This document shows positions 22,770-31,890 of a stretch of DNA of 64,000 nt, one piece after another. Both the position numbers and the translations under genes were made by a program. The DNA is from Pseudomonas khorasanensis. Its GTDB lineage: Bacteria > Pseudomonadota > Gammaproteobacteria > Pseudomonadales > Pseudomonadaceae. Position 1 is the stretch's first letter. Every line of letters begins with the position of its first letter. The stretch spans positions 806,001 to 870,000 of the forward strand of contig NZ_JABWQP020000001.1 in assembly GCF_014268505.2 (NCBI RefSeq), given 5' to 3'. Below the pieces are notes generated by a model. It did not search any database, was not told the origin of the DNA, and worked only from the letters and a program-made list of their open reading frames with translations.

Positions 22770-25391
22770 ATGCAGTGTCTGCGCATGTGCGCCCTCGCGC
22801 GCTCATTCCGCTATTGGAGCTCTCTGGCTCTGAGTGCCACAAGTTTGACGGTTCACGCTGATTACAGTTTCGATCCCTCGTTTTTGGAGGTCGGTGGCGG
22901 CAACAGTTCGGCAGAAGTAGCGGAACAAGTCAAAACCATGAGCCAGGGACAACTTCCTGGTAAATATCGAGTAAACCTGACGGTGGACAACCGGCTGATT
23001 GAACAGCGCGACTTGCGCTTCGTCCGGGAATCAGCGCAGCAACCGGCCACGTCTACGGGCCTGTTTCCTTGTTTCAGCATCGAAGCGCTGACAGAATTGG
23101 GTGTGGACCCGAGCCGTCTTGCGCATGCCGAGGTCAGTGACGACCAATGCGTTTATTTCAGTCGTGACATGGTCGATGTCACCTACAACTACGATTTTCA
23201 TAAACAGCATCTGGATTTGCAGATCCCCCAGGCCTACATCGGCAGTGTGCCGTTTGCCACACGACGCAAGAGCTGGAGCGACGGCGAACAGCTCGCGTTC
23301 TCCAACTACAGTTATTCCGGCAGCCAGTACGAAGCCTCTTATGGCAACCGGCGCTCGGAGTTCGCCAGCCTGCGCAGCGGTATCAACAGCGGTCCGTGGC
23401 GCTTGCGCAATTTCTCGACCTGGCAAAAAGGCACCAACGTCGAGGGTAACTGGAAATCAGTCGACACCTACGTTCAGCGTGATATGGGCAACATGATGGC
23501 AATCGCCACCCTCGGTGAAAGCTCGACCGACAGCGATCTGTTTGACGCCATTTCCTATCGCGGCATCGGCATTGAATCCGACCTCGACATGCTGCCCGAA
23601 GACACGCGCAACTTTGCGCCCGTCGTGCGCGGGGTGGCCAACGGGCGGTCGTTGGTAACCCTGCGTCAACGCGGTTATGTGATCAGCGAGCAATGGGTAC
23701 CTTCCGGGCCGTTCGCGCTCAAAGATCTCTATTCGACCTCCAGCAATGGCGACATCGAAGTCACCGTCGAAGGCCCAAACGGCGAGCGTCAGGTCTACAC
23801 CCAGTCGTTTTCCTCGGTGCCGTACATGATGCGCGAAGGCCAACAAGCCTATTCGTTGACCGCTGCACAGTATCGACCAGTGGACGGTGCGGCCAATCAG
23901 GAGAAACCGACTTTCGTTCAGGGCACCTTGCGGCGCGGATTGACTGAAGGCACGACGCTGTACGGCGGCGCTATTGTCAGTGAACAATACAAATCGTCCC
24001 TGCTGGGCTTCGCCCACGACTTTGCCGGTTTCGGCGCGATCTCCTTAGACGTCACTCATGCGGTCAGTGAGGACATGGGGCCAGCGGCGAAAACCCTTTC
24101 CGGTCAATCCTATCGTTTTCGCTATTCGAAAACCGTCGACTTCACCGACACCAACTTCAGCCTGATTGGCTATCGCTATTCCACCAGCGGTTACTACAGT
24201 TTCAACGAAGCACTCAACGCTCGCAGCAATCGCAGCCTGACCCCGTATGTCGATGAGGCACTGAACAGCAACGGCGTTTACTCGCAATATCTGCAAGGTC
24301 ATATGAAAAGCAGCTTTACCGCCAACGTGTCGCAACAATTTGGCAACTACGGCGGCATGTACGCCAGCTTGACCAAGAATGATTACTGGAATATGGCCAA
24401 GAGCAACACCGCGATCCAACTGGGTTACAGCTTCAGCGTTGGTCGTGCCTCTTACAATTTGGGGCTGGCGCAAAGCAGTGGTGTCGGGGATGACATTCGC
24501 AGCTTGTCCTTGAGCGTGAGTATTCCGCTCGGACAGCCCGGCAGCAGCAGTCGTATCGGTTTCAGCACCAATCAGGATACCAAGGGCAACGCAAGACGAT
24601 CGGCGACTTTCAGCGGCTCTGAATTGGCGGATGACGCCCTGTCGTACACGCTTGGTTTGAATCAGCAGGTCACGGACAAAGACAAAGTGTTCGGCAGTTC
24701 GATTGCCGCGCGCTACAACAGCGCCAATGCGATCTGGCACGGCTCATACAACAGAGACGAGAACAATCGGCAGATGGATTACGGCGTTGAAGGTGCGGTG
24801 GTCGCTACCGACAAAACGCTGATGTTCACCCAGCCGCTGGGGGAGACCAATATTATCGTCGCCACCCCTGGCGCGGCTGATGTGGGGGTGCTGACCCGTA
24901 GCGGCGTGAAGACTAACAGCAGCGGCTACACGATCATTTCCTCGGCCCAGCCTTACCGCAGTAACCGGGTCTCGCTCAATACCGATTCGCTGTCCGACAA
25001 CGTTGATATTGCGGGGTTGGTACAAGAGGTCACTCCAAATCGTGGCGCATTTGTGTTGGCCAGTTTCAAAACCCATAACGGTCGCCGGTTGTTGGCCACT
25101 GTCACCACAGCGCAAGGCAAACCAGTGCCATTTGCTGCACAGGCGCAGTTATTCGATCTTGAAGGGAATTTTCTCAGCGAGGCCATGGTGGCTGACAAGG
25201 GACGTGTCTTTTTGACGGGTGTTCCGGAGAAAGGTCGGATGATTATTAGTGTCAACAATAAGGTCTTGTGCAGTCAGGAGCTTGATTTGAACAAGTACAA
25301 CTTGGCACAGACAGGTATTGGCCAACTTGTAGTGAGTTGCACAGTAGCATCGCCGACAAATGAGAAGCATCGAGGCTCTTTGAATGAATAA
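22770..25391 (+). CDS. Outer-membrane fimbrial usher, cluster 1
   Basis: An 873-residue FimD/PapC-type usher. Signal peptide (about 1-31). The N-terminal chaperone-binding domain has DYSFDPSFLEVGG, LPGKYRVNLTVDN and a Cys pair. The 24-strand barrel contains YRGIGIESDLDMLP, YAPVVRGVA-like NFAPVVRGVANGRS, VPSGPFALKDLYSTSSNGD and VTVEGPNGERQVYTQSFSSV (plug region about 285-345). Two C-terminal domains follow (PNRGAFVLASFKTHNGRRLL, PFAAQAQLFD...GVPEKGRM) and a final cysteine pair. It is the assembly and secretion pore for the fimbria. The stop overlaps the tip gene by 8 nt. Confidence 0.95.
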   Translation: MQCLRMCALARSFRYWSSLALSATSLTVHADYSFDPSFLEVGGGNSSAEVAEQVKTMSQGQLPGKYRVNLTVDNRLIEQRDLRFVRESAQQPATSTGLFPCFSIEALTELGVDPSRLAHAEVSDDQCVYFSRDMVDVTYNYDFHKQHLDLQIPQAYIGSVPFATRRKSWSDGEQLAFSNYSYSGSQYEASYGNRRSEFASLRSGINSGPWRLRNFSTWQKGTNVEGNWKSVDTYVQRDMGNMMAIATLGESSTDSDLFDAISYRGIGIESDLDMLPEDTRNFAPVVRGVANGRSLVTLRQRGYVISEQWVPSGPFALKDLYSTSSNGDIEVTVEGPNGERQVYTQSFSSVPYMMREGQQAYSLTAAQYRPVDGAANQEKPTFVQGTLRRGLTEGTTLYGGAIVSEQYKSSLLGFAHDFAGFGAISLDVTHAVSEDMGPAAKTLSGQSYRFRYSKTVDFTDTNFSLIGYRYSTSGYYSFNEALNARSNRSLTPYVDEALNSNGVYSQYLQGHMKSSFTANVSQQFGNYGGMYASLTKNDYWNMAKSNTAIQLGYSFSVGRASYNLGLAQSSGVGDDIRSLSLSVSIPLGQPGSSSRIGFSTNQDTKGNARRSATFSGSELADDALSYTLGLNQQVTDKDKVFGSSIAARYNSANAIWHGSYNRDENNRQMDYGVEGAVVATDKTLMFTQPLGETNIIVATPGAADVGVLTRSGVKTNSSGYTIISSAQPYRSNRVSLNTDSLSDNVDIAGLVQEVTPNRGAFVLASFKTHNGRRLLATVTTAQGKPVPFAAQAQLFDLEGNFLSEAMVADKGRVFLTGVPEKGRMIISVNNKVLCSQELDLNKYNLAQTGIGQLVVSCTVASPTNEKHRGSLNE

Positions 25392-26298
25392 TTTACCCGG
25401 CAATGGGCTTTGTCTATCTTGGGCGGCAGGCTGGCGGTTTCTGGTAGGCCTGCTGTGCTCTCTGACAGGGCAACATGCGAGTGCAGAATACTTACCACTA
25501 GTCTGTTCAGGCTACGTTACGACAAACGTAGATCTAGGGGTGCTCAGTCCGTCACAACCGTTCACTTACCCTTTCATGGGTACCTGCACGATAGAAGCAG
25601 ATTTGGACGGTCTTCTTTACGTCACGAAAAACGAAATAAAAGTCCCAGGAACCGCGACGCCTCGCATTTCCGTAAAGGACGCGATGACCAATCTGGAAGT
25701 GCCGGGCATGGGAGATGGTGTCCCGCTACCTGTAGCCTCGCCAATAAAGGCCGGTAGTAAGTTTTCTTACATCTACATAATTACTGGAACGGCTGGGCCT
25801 GCTAGTTTTTCAGGAGTTCCTTATCGTATAAAACTCAACATGCAAGCTAATTCCGCGACCGGACGGTACACCAGAACGAGTTTCCACAATCTAACACTCT
25901 CCTACAAAGTGGTCGTTCCTACTTGCTCGCTAGGCTCAGCAAAAAATTTGTCCTTGGCGTTTGGCACGCTAACCAGTCAGGACTTCGCCACTTCTCAACT
26001 CACTGCCGAGATCAGTCTGAACTGCAGCAACGCGTCGCAGGTCGACGCCACGCTTGTGCCTACCCAAGCAGCCCTGAGTGACAGCATGGGCGTGTCCGCA
26101 ACGACGCTGGATGGACTATCGATGGCCGCAACCTGGGTCGATAATGGATCTGCTGTTGCCTTCAACAGCCCGCGCACGATTGCCCTTAGCAAGGGCGACA
26201 ATCTCATCCGTCTGGGATTTCGCCCGCGACTCAATACGCCCGATTCACCGGCCGGCGAGTTTTCCAGCCAGTACACCCTCAACCTTACCTATCGTTAA
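25384..26298 (+). CDS. Fimbrial tip adhesin/minor subunit, cluster 1
   Basis: 304 residues: a two-domain tip protein. A signal peptide (about 1-34, ending HASA) is followed by an N-terminal lectin-like domain (about 35-165) with one Cys pair. A pilin domain (about 175-304) follows, with VVPTCSLGSAKNLSLAFGTL and a second cysteine (ISLNCSN), ending in SQYTLNLTYR with a penultimate-type Tyr. The two-domain design places it at the fimbrial tip. It overlaps the usher stop by 8 nt. Its GC in the first half is lower than in the usher. The receptor is unknown. Confidence 0.85.
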   Translation: MNNLPGNGLCLSWAAGWRFLVGLLCSLTGQHASAEYLPLVCSGYVTTNVDLGVLSPSQPFTYPFMGTCTIEADLDGLLYVTKNEIKVPGTATPRISVKDAMTNLEVPGMGDGVPLPVASPIKAGSKFSYIYIITGTAGPASFSGVPYRIKLNMQANSATGRYTRTSFHNLTLSYKVVVPTCSLGSAKNLSLAFGTLTSQDFATSQLTAEISLNCSNASQVDATLVPTQAALSDSMGVSATTLDGLSMAATWVDNGSAVAFNSPRTIALSKGDNLIRLGFRPRLNTPDSPAGEFSSQYTLNLTYR

Positions 26299-26319
26299 TC
26301 CTCGAACAGGAAGTCGACC

Positions 26320-26811
26320 ATGAAATCCGCCTTGCCATTAACTGCATTACTCCTGACAAGTCTGGTGAGCCAAACTGTATTTGCAGTTACGGACTCCATC
26401 ACCATTAACGTCAGCGGAACTCTAACGCGTCCGCCTTGCACCGTGACCAGTAGCAAAACGTTAAACGTGAACTTCGGCAGTTTGCGCTATGACCAGATTG
26501 ATTCCGCGCCAGTTGTCGCCGTTCCGGTAACGCTAACATGCCCTAACAATTCTTCGTTGAGCGTGAGCGTGAAATCATCCGGTGCCGTCTCAGGCTCAAC
26601 CACTCAGGCCAGCACCGATAAAGCGAACCTGGCCTATACGCTGACGTTGAACAGTGACAATTCTGCGGTAGACATTACCGGTGCAAAACGAACCCTGACC
26701 AAGCAAAGCGGCACGGTTGATTTGAGCATGAAAGCAAAACTGGTTGCGACGGGAGCACTCTCCGAAGGTGCCTTCAAAGCTTCGACGATGATCAGCATCG
26801 AGTATCTGTGA
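26320..26811 (+). CDS. Fimbrial minor subunit, cluster 1
   Basis: A 163-residue pilin-domain protein. Signal peptide about 1-23 (LVSQTVFAVT). Donor strand SITINVSGTLTRPPCTVTSS with first Cys, second Cys in VTLTCPNNSS, C-terminal ISIEYL. The PPC-T-V/S motif marks the FimF/FimG/PapK-like adaptor or terminator class. It lies 21 nt after the tip gene and directly before another pilin gene, in the same operon. It probably joins the tip to the shaft. Confidence 0.87.
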   Translation: MKSALPLTALLLTSLVSQTVFAVTDSITINVSGTLTRPPCTVTSSKTLNVNFGSLRYDQIDSAPVVAVPVTLTCPNNSSLSVSVKSSGAVSGSTTQASTDKANLAYTLTLNSDNSAVDITGAKRTLTKQSGTVDLSMKAKLVATGALSEGAFKASTMISIEYL

Positions 26812-26812
26812 C

Positions 26813-27337
26813 ATGTCGATGGCCATCAGACTGACGGCATGGGGGGCTTTGTTGTCAGTGATCGTACTGAGTGCCAGTCGGACCTGTGTCGCTGCTGACG
26901 AGACTCGTCTGGAAATCACGGGCAAACTTATCAAACCACCGTGTATCGCCAGTTTTCCGGCCACACAGAGCGTCGAAATCCCTGCGGTCAGTCTCAATTC
27001 ATTGACTTCGAAGACCGCCGACTGGACCTACGTAGCATTGGGCTTTGAATGCACAGCCGGCAGTCAGGTGCAGTTGCGCCTGACTGCCGGCAGTGGCACG
27101 TACGACGCCGACACCATGCGCACCACGTTGGACAACCTGGGCTTGATAACCCGCTTGAGCGACGTGACCCGCACCGCGCACCAAGTGGATAAGAGCCTTG
27201 GTGAGCCACTGATCTTCAAAGTGCAAGACACCGCATTGAATCTGCAATTGTCTGTCAAGCCGGTGCAGGCGGAGCAAGTCATGCCCGCCGTCGGAACTTA
27301 TAGCGCGACGCTGATGATGGAAATCGTTTATCTGTAA
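26813..27337 (+). CDS. Fimbrial minor subunit, cluster 1 (last gene)
   Basis: A 174-residue pilin-domain protein. Signal peptide about 1-27 (SRTCVAADE), then TRLEITGKLIKPPCIASFPA with the first Cys. The second Cys is in ALGFECTAGS, and the C-terminus is TLMMEIVYL. Its start is 1 nt after the preceding stop; either ATG at 26813 or 26819 is possible. It is a paralogue of the preceding gene. It ends the operon, facing the opposite fimbrial operon across a terminator region. Confidence 0.85.
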   Translation: MSMAIRLTAWGALLSVIVLSASRTCVAADETRLEITGKLIKPPCIASFPATQSVEIPAVSLNSLTSKTADWTYVALGFECTAGSQVQLRLTAGSGTYDADTMRTTLDNLGLITRLSDVTRTAHQVDKSLGEPLIFKVQDTALNLQLSVKPVQAEQVMPAVGTYSATLMMEIVYL

Positions 27338-27384
27338 CGATACTGTCCGCTATATGAGTCACGCAACATCATCCCCCTTCACCG

Positions 27385-27490
27385 ACGACTGCCCCTCTGG
27401 CCACGCCAGCAGGGGCAGTCGTCGTGCGCAATCGCTGATCTGTGACCGGCATAACGCAAGACGCCGGCAATTCTTACTTGCCGGCGTCTT
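27385..27490. terminator. Two hairpins between convergent fimbrial operons
   Basis: CGACTGCCCCT...AGGGGCAGTCG (27386-27421) and AAGACGCCGGCAA...TTGCCGGCGTCTT (27458-27490). They lie in the 174-bp gap between the two convergent operons. They can serve as terminators for either strand, although T-runs are short. Confidence 0.65.
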
Positions 27491-27511
27491 GATGATCACG
27501 CGGATCGGGTT

Positions 27512-30067
27512 TCAGGGTTGGCAGGTCAGCGTTGCCCGTTCGTAGTTGAGCGCCTTGTCGCGCTCAGGCAGCGAGTAACTTGCCTGACATTGCTTGCCGG
27601 CCCACTTGATGGTCAGCCTAGCGCTCTGGTCTTGCACCAGTGCCAGCGCCTTACCGGAAGGATCGGAAATCGCGATCTGTTTTCCATCGGCGTCTTCCAG
27701 TGCTGCACCAAACGGCAACCTGTTGTGTGCGGAGTCGAACAGTTCGAATTGCACACGGCGTCCGGTTTGCGAAAGGTAGCGCACCAGAACGGCTGCACCA
27801 CGGCGCGGTACGATTTGCTGGGTGGCGTTTTCGATCTCGACATCGGCGCCCAAGTCGCGAGTATCGAGGGTGATCCAGTTCACCCGATAGGGTTGTGTGT
27901 TGGGGATGACTGCAAAACCGTTGCGGCCGGTTTCCGTGCCGCTGTAGCTGCCGATCTTCACGCCGGCCGGTACGCCTGGCACTTCGGCGAGGGCGAAGGT
28001 TTCGCCCAGCGTCTGGCCGAGGTTGATACCACCGGCATGCGCGACGACCGAACCTGACAGACTGAGGTTCTGCGAGGTGTAACCGCTGCCCTGGCTATAA
28101 CCAGCGTTGACGTCGACGAACGAATTGCGCGTGCTGATGCTCGCCGATCCCGAGTTGCCGCTGTTGCTGCTGTTACCTGCTTGCACCGAATAATAGGTGT
28201 CGCTGTTCTCGGACAGATAACCGTTCACACCCAGTTGGGTGTTATCGCCGGATTTCTGGCTGCTGGTCGAGAGGAATGCGCGCGGTGCGCGTGGGGTCGA
28301 GCCCAGCGGGAACGACAGCGAGAGGTTCAATTGGGTGTCATTGTTCGACGGACCGGAAGTGCCGACGTCTTTGGTGTGTGTCACCCCGAGATTGTACGTC
28401 AGATCGCGCCAGTTGTTGCTGTAACCGGCAGACAGACTTTGCGATCCGCCACGTCCCCAGTAGCGCTGATCGGTTGCATTGAGGTACAGGTTGCCGAATT
28501 GCTGGTTGCGGCCAAGACTCTGGCTGACAGTCAGGTCGGTACGCGTCTTCGAATTGCCGCGCCGTTGCTCTGTGGCGCTTTCATCTTCGACGTGATCGGT
28601 CAGGGTTCGATATCCCTCGGTGGAATAACGATAGGCGGCGAGGGTGAAGTTGGTGTCGGTGCCGGTGAACGTTTTCGCGTAAAGCATCCTCAGGCTGTTG
28701 CCTTGTGTCGTCTGGCCACGCGCCTGGCTGGAGGAGTGCGTGACATCGAACGACACCGCGCCAAACGACGTGTTGCGGCCTATGCCCAGCGACATCGCGT
28801 TGAAATTGGCACTGGCCTGCACGCCGAGGATACCGGTCATGTTGCTGGTCATGCCGTAGGCTAGGGTGCTGCTTATAAATTGTGGAGAGGCCAGCCCTTC
28901 GGTGTTGCTTTTGTATTTACCGGCCGAAACGCTGTAGTTAATCTGGCCCTTGCGCACCATGATCGGCAGGCTGGAAAAAGCCTGAACGGTTTCGCGTCGG
29001 CGGCCGTCGGCCTCGATGATCGTCACTTGCAAATCACCGTTGGAACCGCTGGGATAAATATCGTTGATCTCGAACGGGCCAGGCGGCACGTTCGTGGTGT
29101 ATAGGATGTAATCGTTCTGCCGGATCTCGACCGTCGCGTTGCTTTCCGCCACGCCGCGAATCACCGGCGCATAGCCGCGTTCGCTGTCGGCGCGCATGCC
29201 CTCGTCGGAGCTCAATTTGAGGCCGCGATAGCGCACGCTGTCGAACAGTTGCGAGTCGGAAAAAATATCGCCGGCGCTGAACTGCCCCTTCAACGCAGTC
29301 ACGTCATGCTGCAGATAAGTGCGGTTACTGTGGAAGGTATTGGGCTGGCCGGTGCGGCTGCTGAAGTTCGATTCATTGCGCAGCCGCCAGGCGCCCAGAT
29401 TGATGCCGTTGCGCAAGCCGAGGTTGTTTGAAATCGTGGTACCGTTATCGGTGTTGTTGCGGTTACTGCTCAGCTGATAGTTGACAAACGCGGTGGATAC
29501 GCCGGCATCCCACAGCGCAGGATCGACGTAACCACGCATGCCGCGCTGCATGGCTACCTGCGGTACGCTGATCGACAGTCGCAGCCGGGCGGGGTCGTAA
29601 TTGACCGTGGCCTGATCGATCAGGCTTGGTAAGTTGTAACAGGTTTCGCGCGCGTCGCGGTGCAACTGGCCGGCGGCTTCCAGTCGGCTCATATCGATGC
29701 CCAACTGTTGCAGTATATCCAGGGTCAGACAAGCCTCAACCCGGCCGGTTTTTTCAACGCGACGAAAATCGATATCGCGGCGACCGACCAGTACTTCATT
29801 GCTGTAAACGTCAACCCGGTAATTGCCGGGTAATACGCGGTTGGCCGACAGCAGCAAATCCAGATCCACGTCCGCACCGACACCTTGCAGAAACGTCGTA
29901 TTGAATTGATCGAGCTGACTTGGCTCGGGTACTGCCGCAGGCTCTTCGGCGTTCGCCAGTTGAGGGAGGCCGACGACCATTGCCAGATAGAGCGCGTTGA
30001 ATCGCGCATTCAAAGGTGCGCATCGTTTTAAATTGGGTATGGAACTGCTGCGTGGGAATAAATACAT
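27512..30067 (-). CDS. Outer-membrane fimbrial usher, cluster 2
   Basis: An 851-residue usher. Signal sequence about 1-40, then FNTTFLQGVGADVDLDLLLS typical of the N-terminal domain, with LPGNYRVDVYSNEVLVGRRD. The barrel/plug shows YRGLKLSSDEGMRADSERGY, APVIRGVAESNATVEIRQND, and VPPGPFEINDIYPSGSNGDL, then VTIIEADGRRRETVQAFSSL. C-terminal domains follow (PRRGAAVLVRYLSQTGRRVQ; LPFGAALEDADG) with final Cys pair (KQCQASY...TLTCQP). It is clearly diverged from the cluster 1 usher, so this is a second independent fimbrial system. The start at 30067 could be later (for example an internal Met near the signal helix). Confidence 0.94.
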   Translation of the reverse strand: MYLFPRSSSIPNLKRCAPLNARFNALYLAMVVGLPQLANAEEPAAVPEPSQLDQFNTTFLQGVGADVDLDLLLSANRVLPGNYRVDVYSNEVLVGRRDIDFRRVEKTGRVEACLTLDILQQLGIDMSRLEAAGQLHRDARETCYNLPSLIDQATVNYDPARLRLSISVPQVAMQRGMRGYVDPALWDAGVSTAFVNYQLSSNRNNTDNGTTISNNLGLRNGINLGAWRLRNESNFSSRTGQPNTFHSNRTYLQHDVTALKGQFSAGDIFSDSQLFDSVRYRGLKLSSDEGMRADSERGYAPVIRGVAESNATVEIRQNDYILYTTNVPPGPFEINDIYPSGSNGDLQVTIIEADGRRRETVQAFSSLPIMVRKGQINYSVSAGKYKSNTEGLASPQFISSTLAYGMTSNMTGILGVQASANFNAMSLGIGRNTSFGAVSFDVTHSSSQARGQTTQGNSLRMLYAKTFTGTDTNFTLAAYRYSTEGYRTLTDHVEDESATEQRRGNSKTRTDLTVSQSLGRNQQFGNLYLNATDQRYWGRGGSQSLSAGYSNNWRDLTYNLGVTHTKDVGTSGPSNNDTQLNLSLSFPLGSTPRAPRAFLSTSSQKSGDNTQLGVNGYLSENSDTYYSVQAGNSSNSGNSGSASISTRNSFVDVNAGYSQGSGYTSQNLSLSGSVVAHAGGINLGQTLGETFALAEVPGVPAGVKIGSYSGTETGRNGFAVIPNTQPYRVNWITLDTRDLGADVEIENATQQIVPRRGAAVLVRYLSQTGRRVQFELFDSAHNRLPFGAALEDADGKQIAISDPSGKALALVQDQSARLTIKWAGKQCQASYSLPERDKALNYERATLTCQP

Positions 30068-30155
30068 GCCCAGCCCTTTATTGCTACAGAGGACGAAAAG
30101 TCAATTCATTATTAGAATCAGGAACGTATCGAGGTATGCGAAGTGCGCGCAGCAT

Positions 30156-30908
30156 TCAATCTGCGTTTTTTTGCACGGCCGTGGCGCTAACTGCACTATT
30201 GCCGTTGAGTGTCGCTTTATAACGATCTTGCGCGCCGTAATCGTTAATGCTAGAGAAGGTTAAAGTTGAATAGTTGGCGTTCTTCGTACCCTTAAGGGTG
30301 AAGGACTTTGTTTCACCCGGCGCAATCATCATCGAATCGACAGGGTGCTCAGTTTTTGCACCGAATTGCAGCGTAATGTCCGACATCGAGACGTGATAGA
30401 GGCCAGGATTGGTAATTTTCAAAAGGGCGTGACCTTCTTGTTCGCCTATTTGCCACAGCAGTTGTTTGGGCGCGAGGTAAGCCTTGGTGGCAAGTCCGGG
30501 AGGTCTGAAAAACACTTTGATCCGCTGGCGTACCGCCAACTGCAAGGTGTTTTTCTCCTTCGAGGCCTGGGGGATTTCCTGTACGTTGAGCCACACCACC
30601 GATTCTTTATCGGTGGGCATGCCGGTGCCTTCATAGATAACCCGCAGCAGTTGCTGTTGCTTGGCCAGTATTCTGGCCAGCGGCGGCGTCACTGCGAAAG
30701 GGGCCGAGCCAGCGGTGGATCCGTCGCCGTCGATCCACGATTGAATCAACAAGTCGTCACCATTATTGCGAACCTTGATGCTGACTTCTCTGTGTTCGCC
30801 GTCGAACACCAGTCGGGTCGCACTCAGAGAAATTCCGGCGCTCGCTTGCGTCGCCATTAGCGCGCATTGCAGCCCCATGCATAAGGAAAAAAATCGTCGA
30901 TTAAACAT
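30156..30908 (-). CDS. Periplasmic fimbrial chaperone, cluster 2
   Basis: A 250-residue PapD-like chaperone. Signal peptide about 1-24 (ATQASA). Domain 1 has GISLSATRLVFDGEHREVSI and PLARILAKQQQLLRV. The signature DKESVVWLNVQEIPQ is followed by RIKVFFRPPGL. Domain 2 has TNPGLYHVSMSDITLQ and FSSINDYGA. A tail of about 25 residues (NSAVSATAVQKNAD) is longer than usual. It lies between pilin and usher genes of cluster 2; the gap to the usher is 88 nt. It folds and delivers the cluster 2 subunits. Confidence 0.92.
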   Translation of the reverse strand: MFNRRFFSLCMGLQCALMATQASAGISLSATRLVFDGEHREVSIKVRNNGDDLLIQSWIDGDGSTAGSAPFAVTPPLARILAKQQQLLRVIYEGTGMPTDKESVVWLNVQEIPQASKEKNTLQLAVRQRIKVFFRPPGLATKAYLAPKQLLWQIGEQEGHALLKITNPGLYHVSMSDITLQFGAKTEHPVDSMMIAPGETKSFTLKGTKNANYSTLTFSSINDYGAQDRYKATLNGNSAVSATAVQKNAD

Positions 30909-30925
30909 AGAAAAATGCCTGATAT

Positions 30926-30953
30926 CAAAAAAGGCGGGACAATTAAGTCCCGC
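30926..30953 (-). terminator. Partial terminator between pilin and chaperone genes, cluster 2
   Basis: GCGGGAC-TTAATT-GTCCCGC on the minus strand (30934-30953), followed by CTTTTTTG. It sits in the 68-nt gap between the major subunit and the chaperone. Terminating most transcripts here would give far more pilin than usher, as in other chaperone-usher operons. Confidence 0.8.
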
Positions 30954-30976
30954 GCGGTGTCAGCCAGATCTGTTGT

Positions 30977-31567
30977 TTACTCGTATTGCAGAGTGAACGG
31001 CAGGGTGGCATCGGCACGACCGGCAACAGCAGTTTTAGGATCACCAGTGGTCACGTAAGCGGCAGAGAATTTCAGGCTGGTGTTGCCATCCTGCAGATTA
31101 TTTTCAATTTTTGCTGCGGTCGGGGAGCTCAGGTCGATCTGGTTGCCCTTGTCGTCGAGCAAGGCGATACCGATGCCTTGCGCCGCACCAACACCGGAAA
31201 TAACGTTCAGCACTTTGGTGCCGGTAACGATGCCGGTGCCCGCGCCTTTAGTAGGTTCGAAGATCATCGAAACCTTGGTGCCAGCATTGCAGTTGATTTT
31301 CATGTCAAAGTTTTCGGCACTCAATTTGCCGCTGCCTTTAGGAGCGTCTGCGGTGCCCATGTCTTTAATGGAAACGTCGCCCATTGCTACCGAGATGGTT
31401 TTGCCCACGCCTGCATCTTCGATGGAGCACGCATCATTGTTGATGGTGCCGGTAAAGTTTATGGTGCCGCTGCCAGCCTTGGTCGGCGTTACTGGATCTG
31501 CAGCAAACGATTGGCCTGCAGCGGCAAGCAACGAAAGTGTCAGCAGTGTCAGCGAAAGCTTTTTCAT
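30977..31567 (-). CDS. Fimbrial major subunit, cluster 2
   Basis: A 196-residue pilin. Signal peptide MKKLSLTLLTLSLLAAAGQSFA cut before ADPVTP. Donor strand GTINFTGTINNDACSIED with Cys1, DMKINCNAG with Cys2, and the C-terminus ATLPFTLQYE with the conserved penultimate Tyr. It is rich in Gly/Ala/Thr like Fim/Cup major subunits. The ATG at 31567 lies 7 nt after GGAA; upstream in-frame ATGs (31579, 31609) are not supported. It heads the minus-strand operon pilin-chaperone-usher. An adhesin for this operon may be the orphan gene at 45030-45998. Confidence 0.93.
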   Translation of the reverse strand: MKKLSLTLLTLSLLAAAGQSFAADPVTPTKAGSGTINFTGTINNDACSIEDAGVGKTISVAMGDVSIKDMGTADAPKGSGKLSAENFDMKINCNAGTKVSMIFEPTKGAGTGIVTGTKVLNVISGVGAAQGIGIALLDDKGNQIDLSSPTAAKIENNLQDGNTSLKFSAAYVTTGDPKTAVAGRADATLPFTLQYE

Positions 31568-31890
31568 TTTGATTTCCATTAGATCGAAATAAGTTGTGTT
31601 GTAAAACACGTGCTCAAATCTAGGGTGGAACCAGAAGAAGAGGTATCAGACGATTCTGATTGATCACATCTAATCGGAATTCGCTGCGTGATTGAGGACT
31701 TTAAAGTTGTCTTTGTGTTGGTTTTAAAATTCGAGCAAGTTGTTTAAGAATGGTCTGATGGTTGGGCGTTAAAGTGCCAGCTTAAGCTGTTGGTGCAGGA
31801 GGAGTATGTTTCGCTTTCAATAATGAATCCTAGTTTGTTTGAAGTGCGAAATTCCTCCTGTGGGCGCTTTGCCGGCCACAGTGAGTAAAC
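31568..31890. other. Divergent promoter region, 323 bp
   Basis: An AT-rich region between the cluster 2 pilin and the sulfite-oxidase-like gene, running in opposite directions. It contains several T/A-rich stretches suited to promoters and perhaps to H-NS/MvaT-type or RcsB-type control. No gene seen. Confidence 0.45.
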
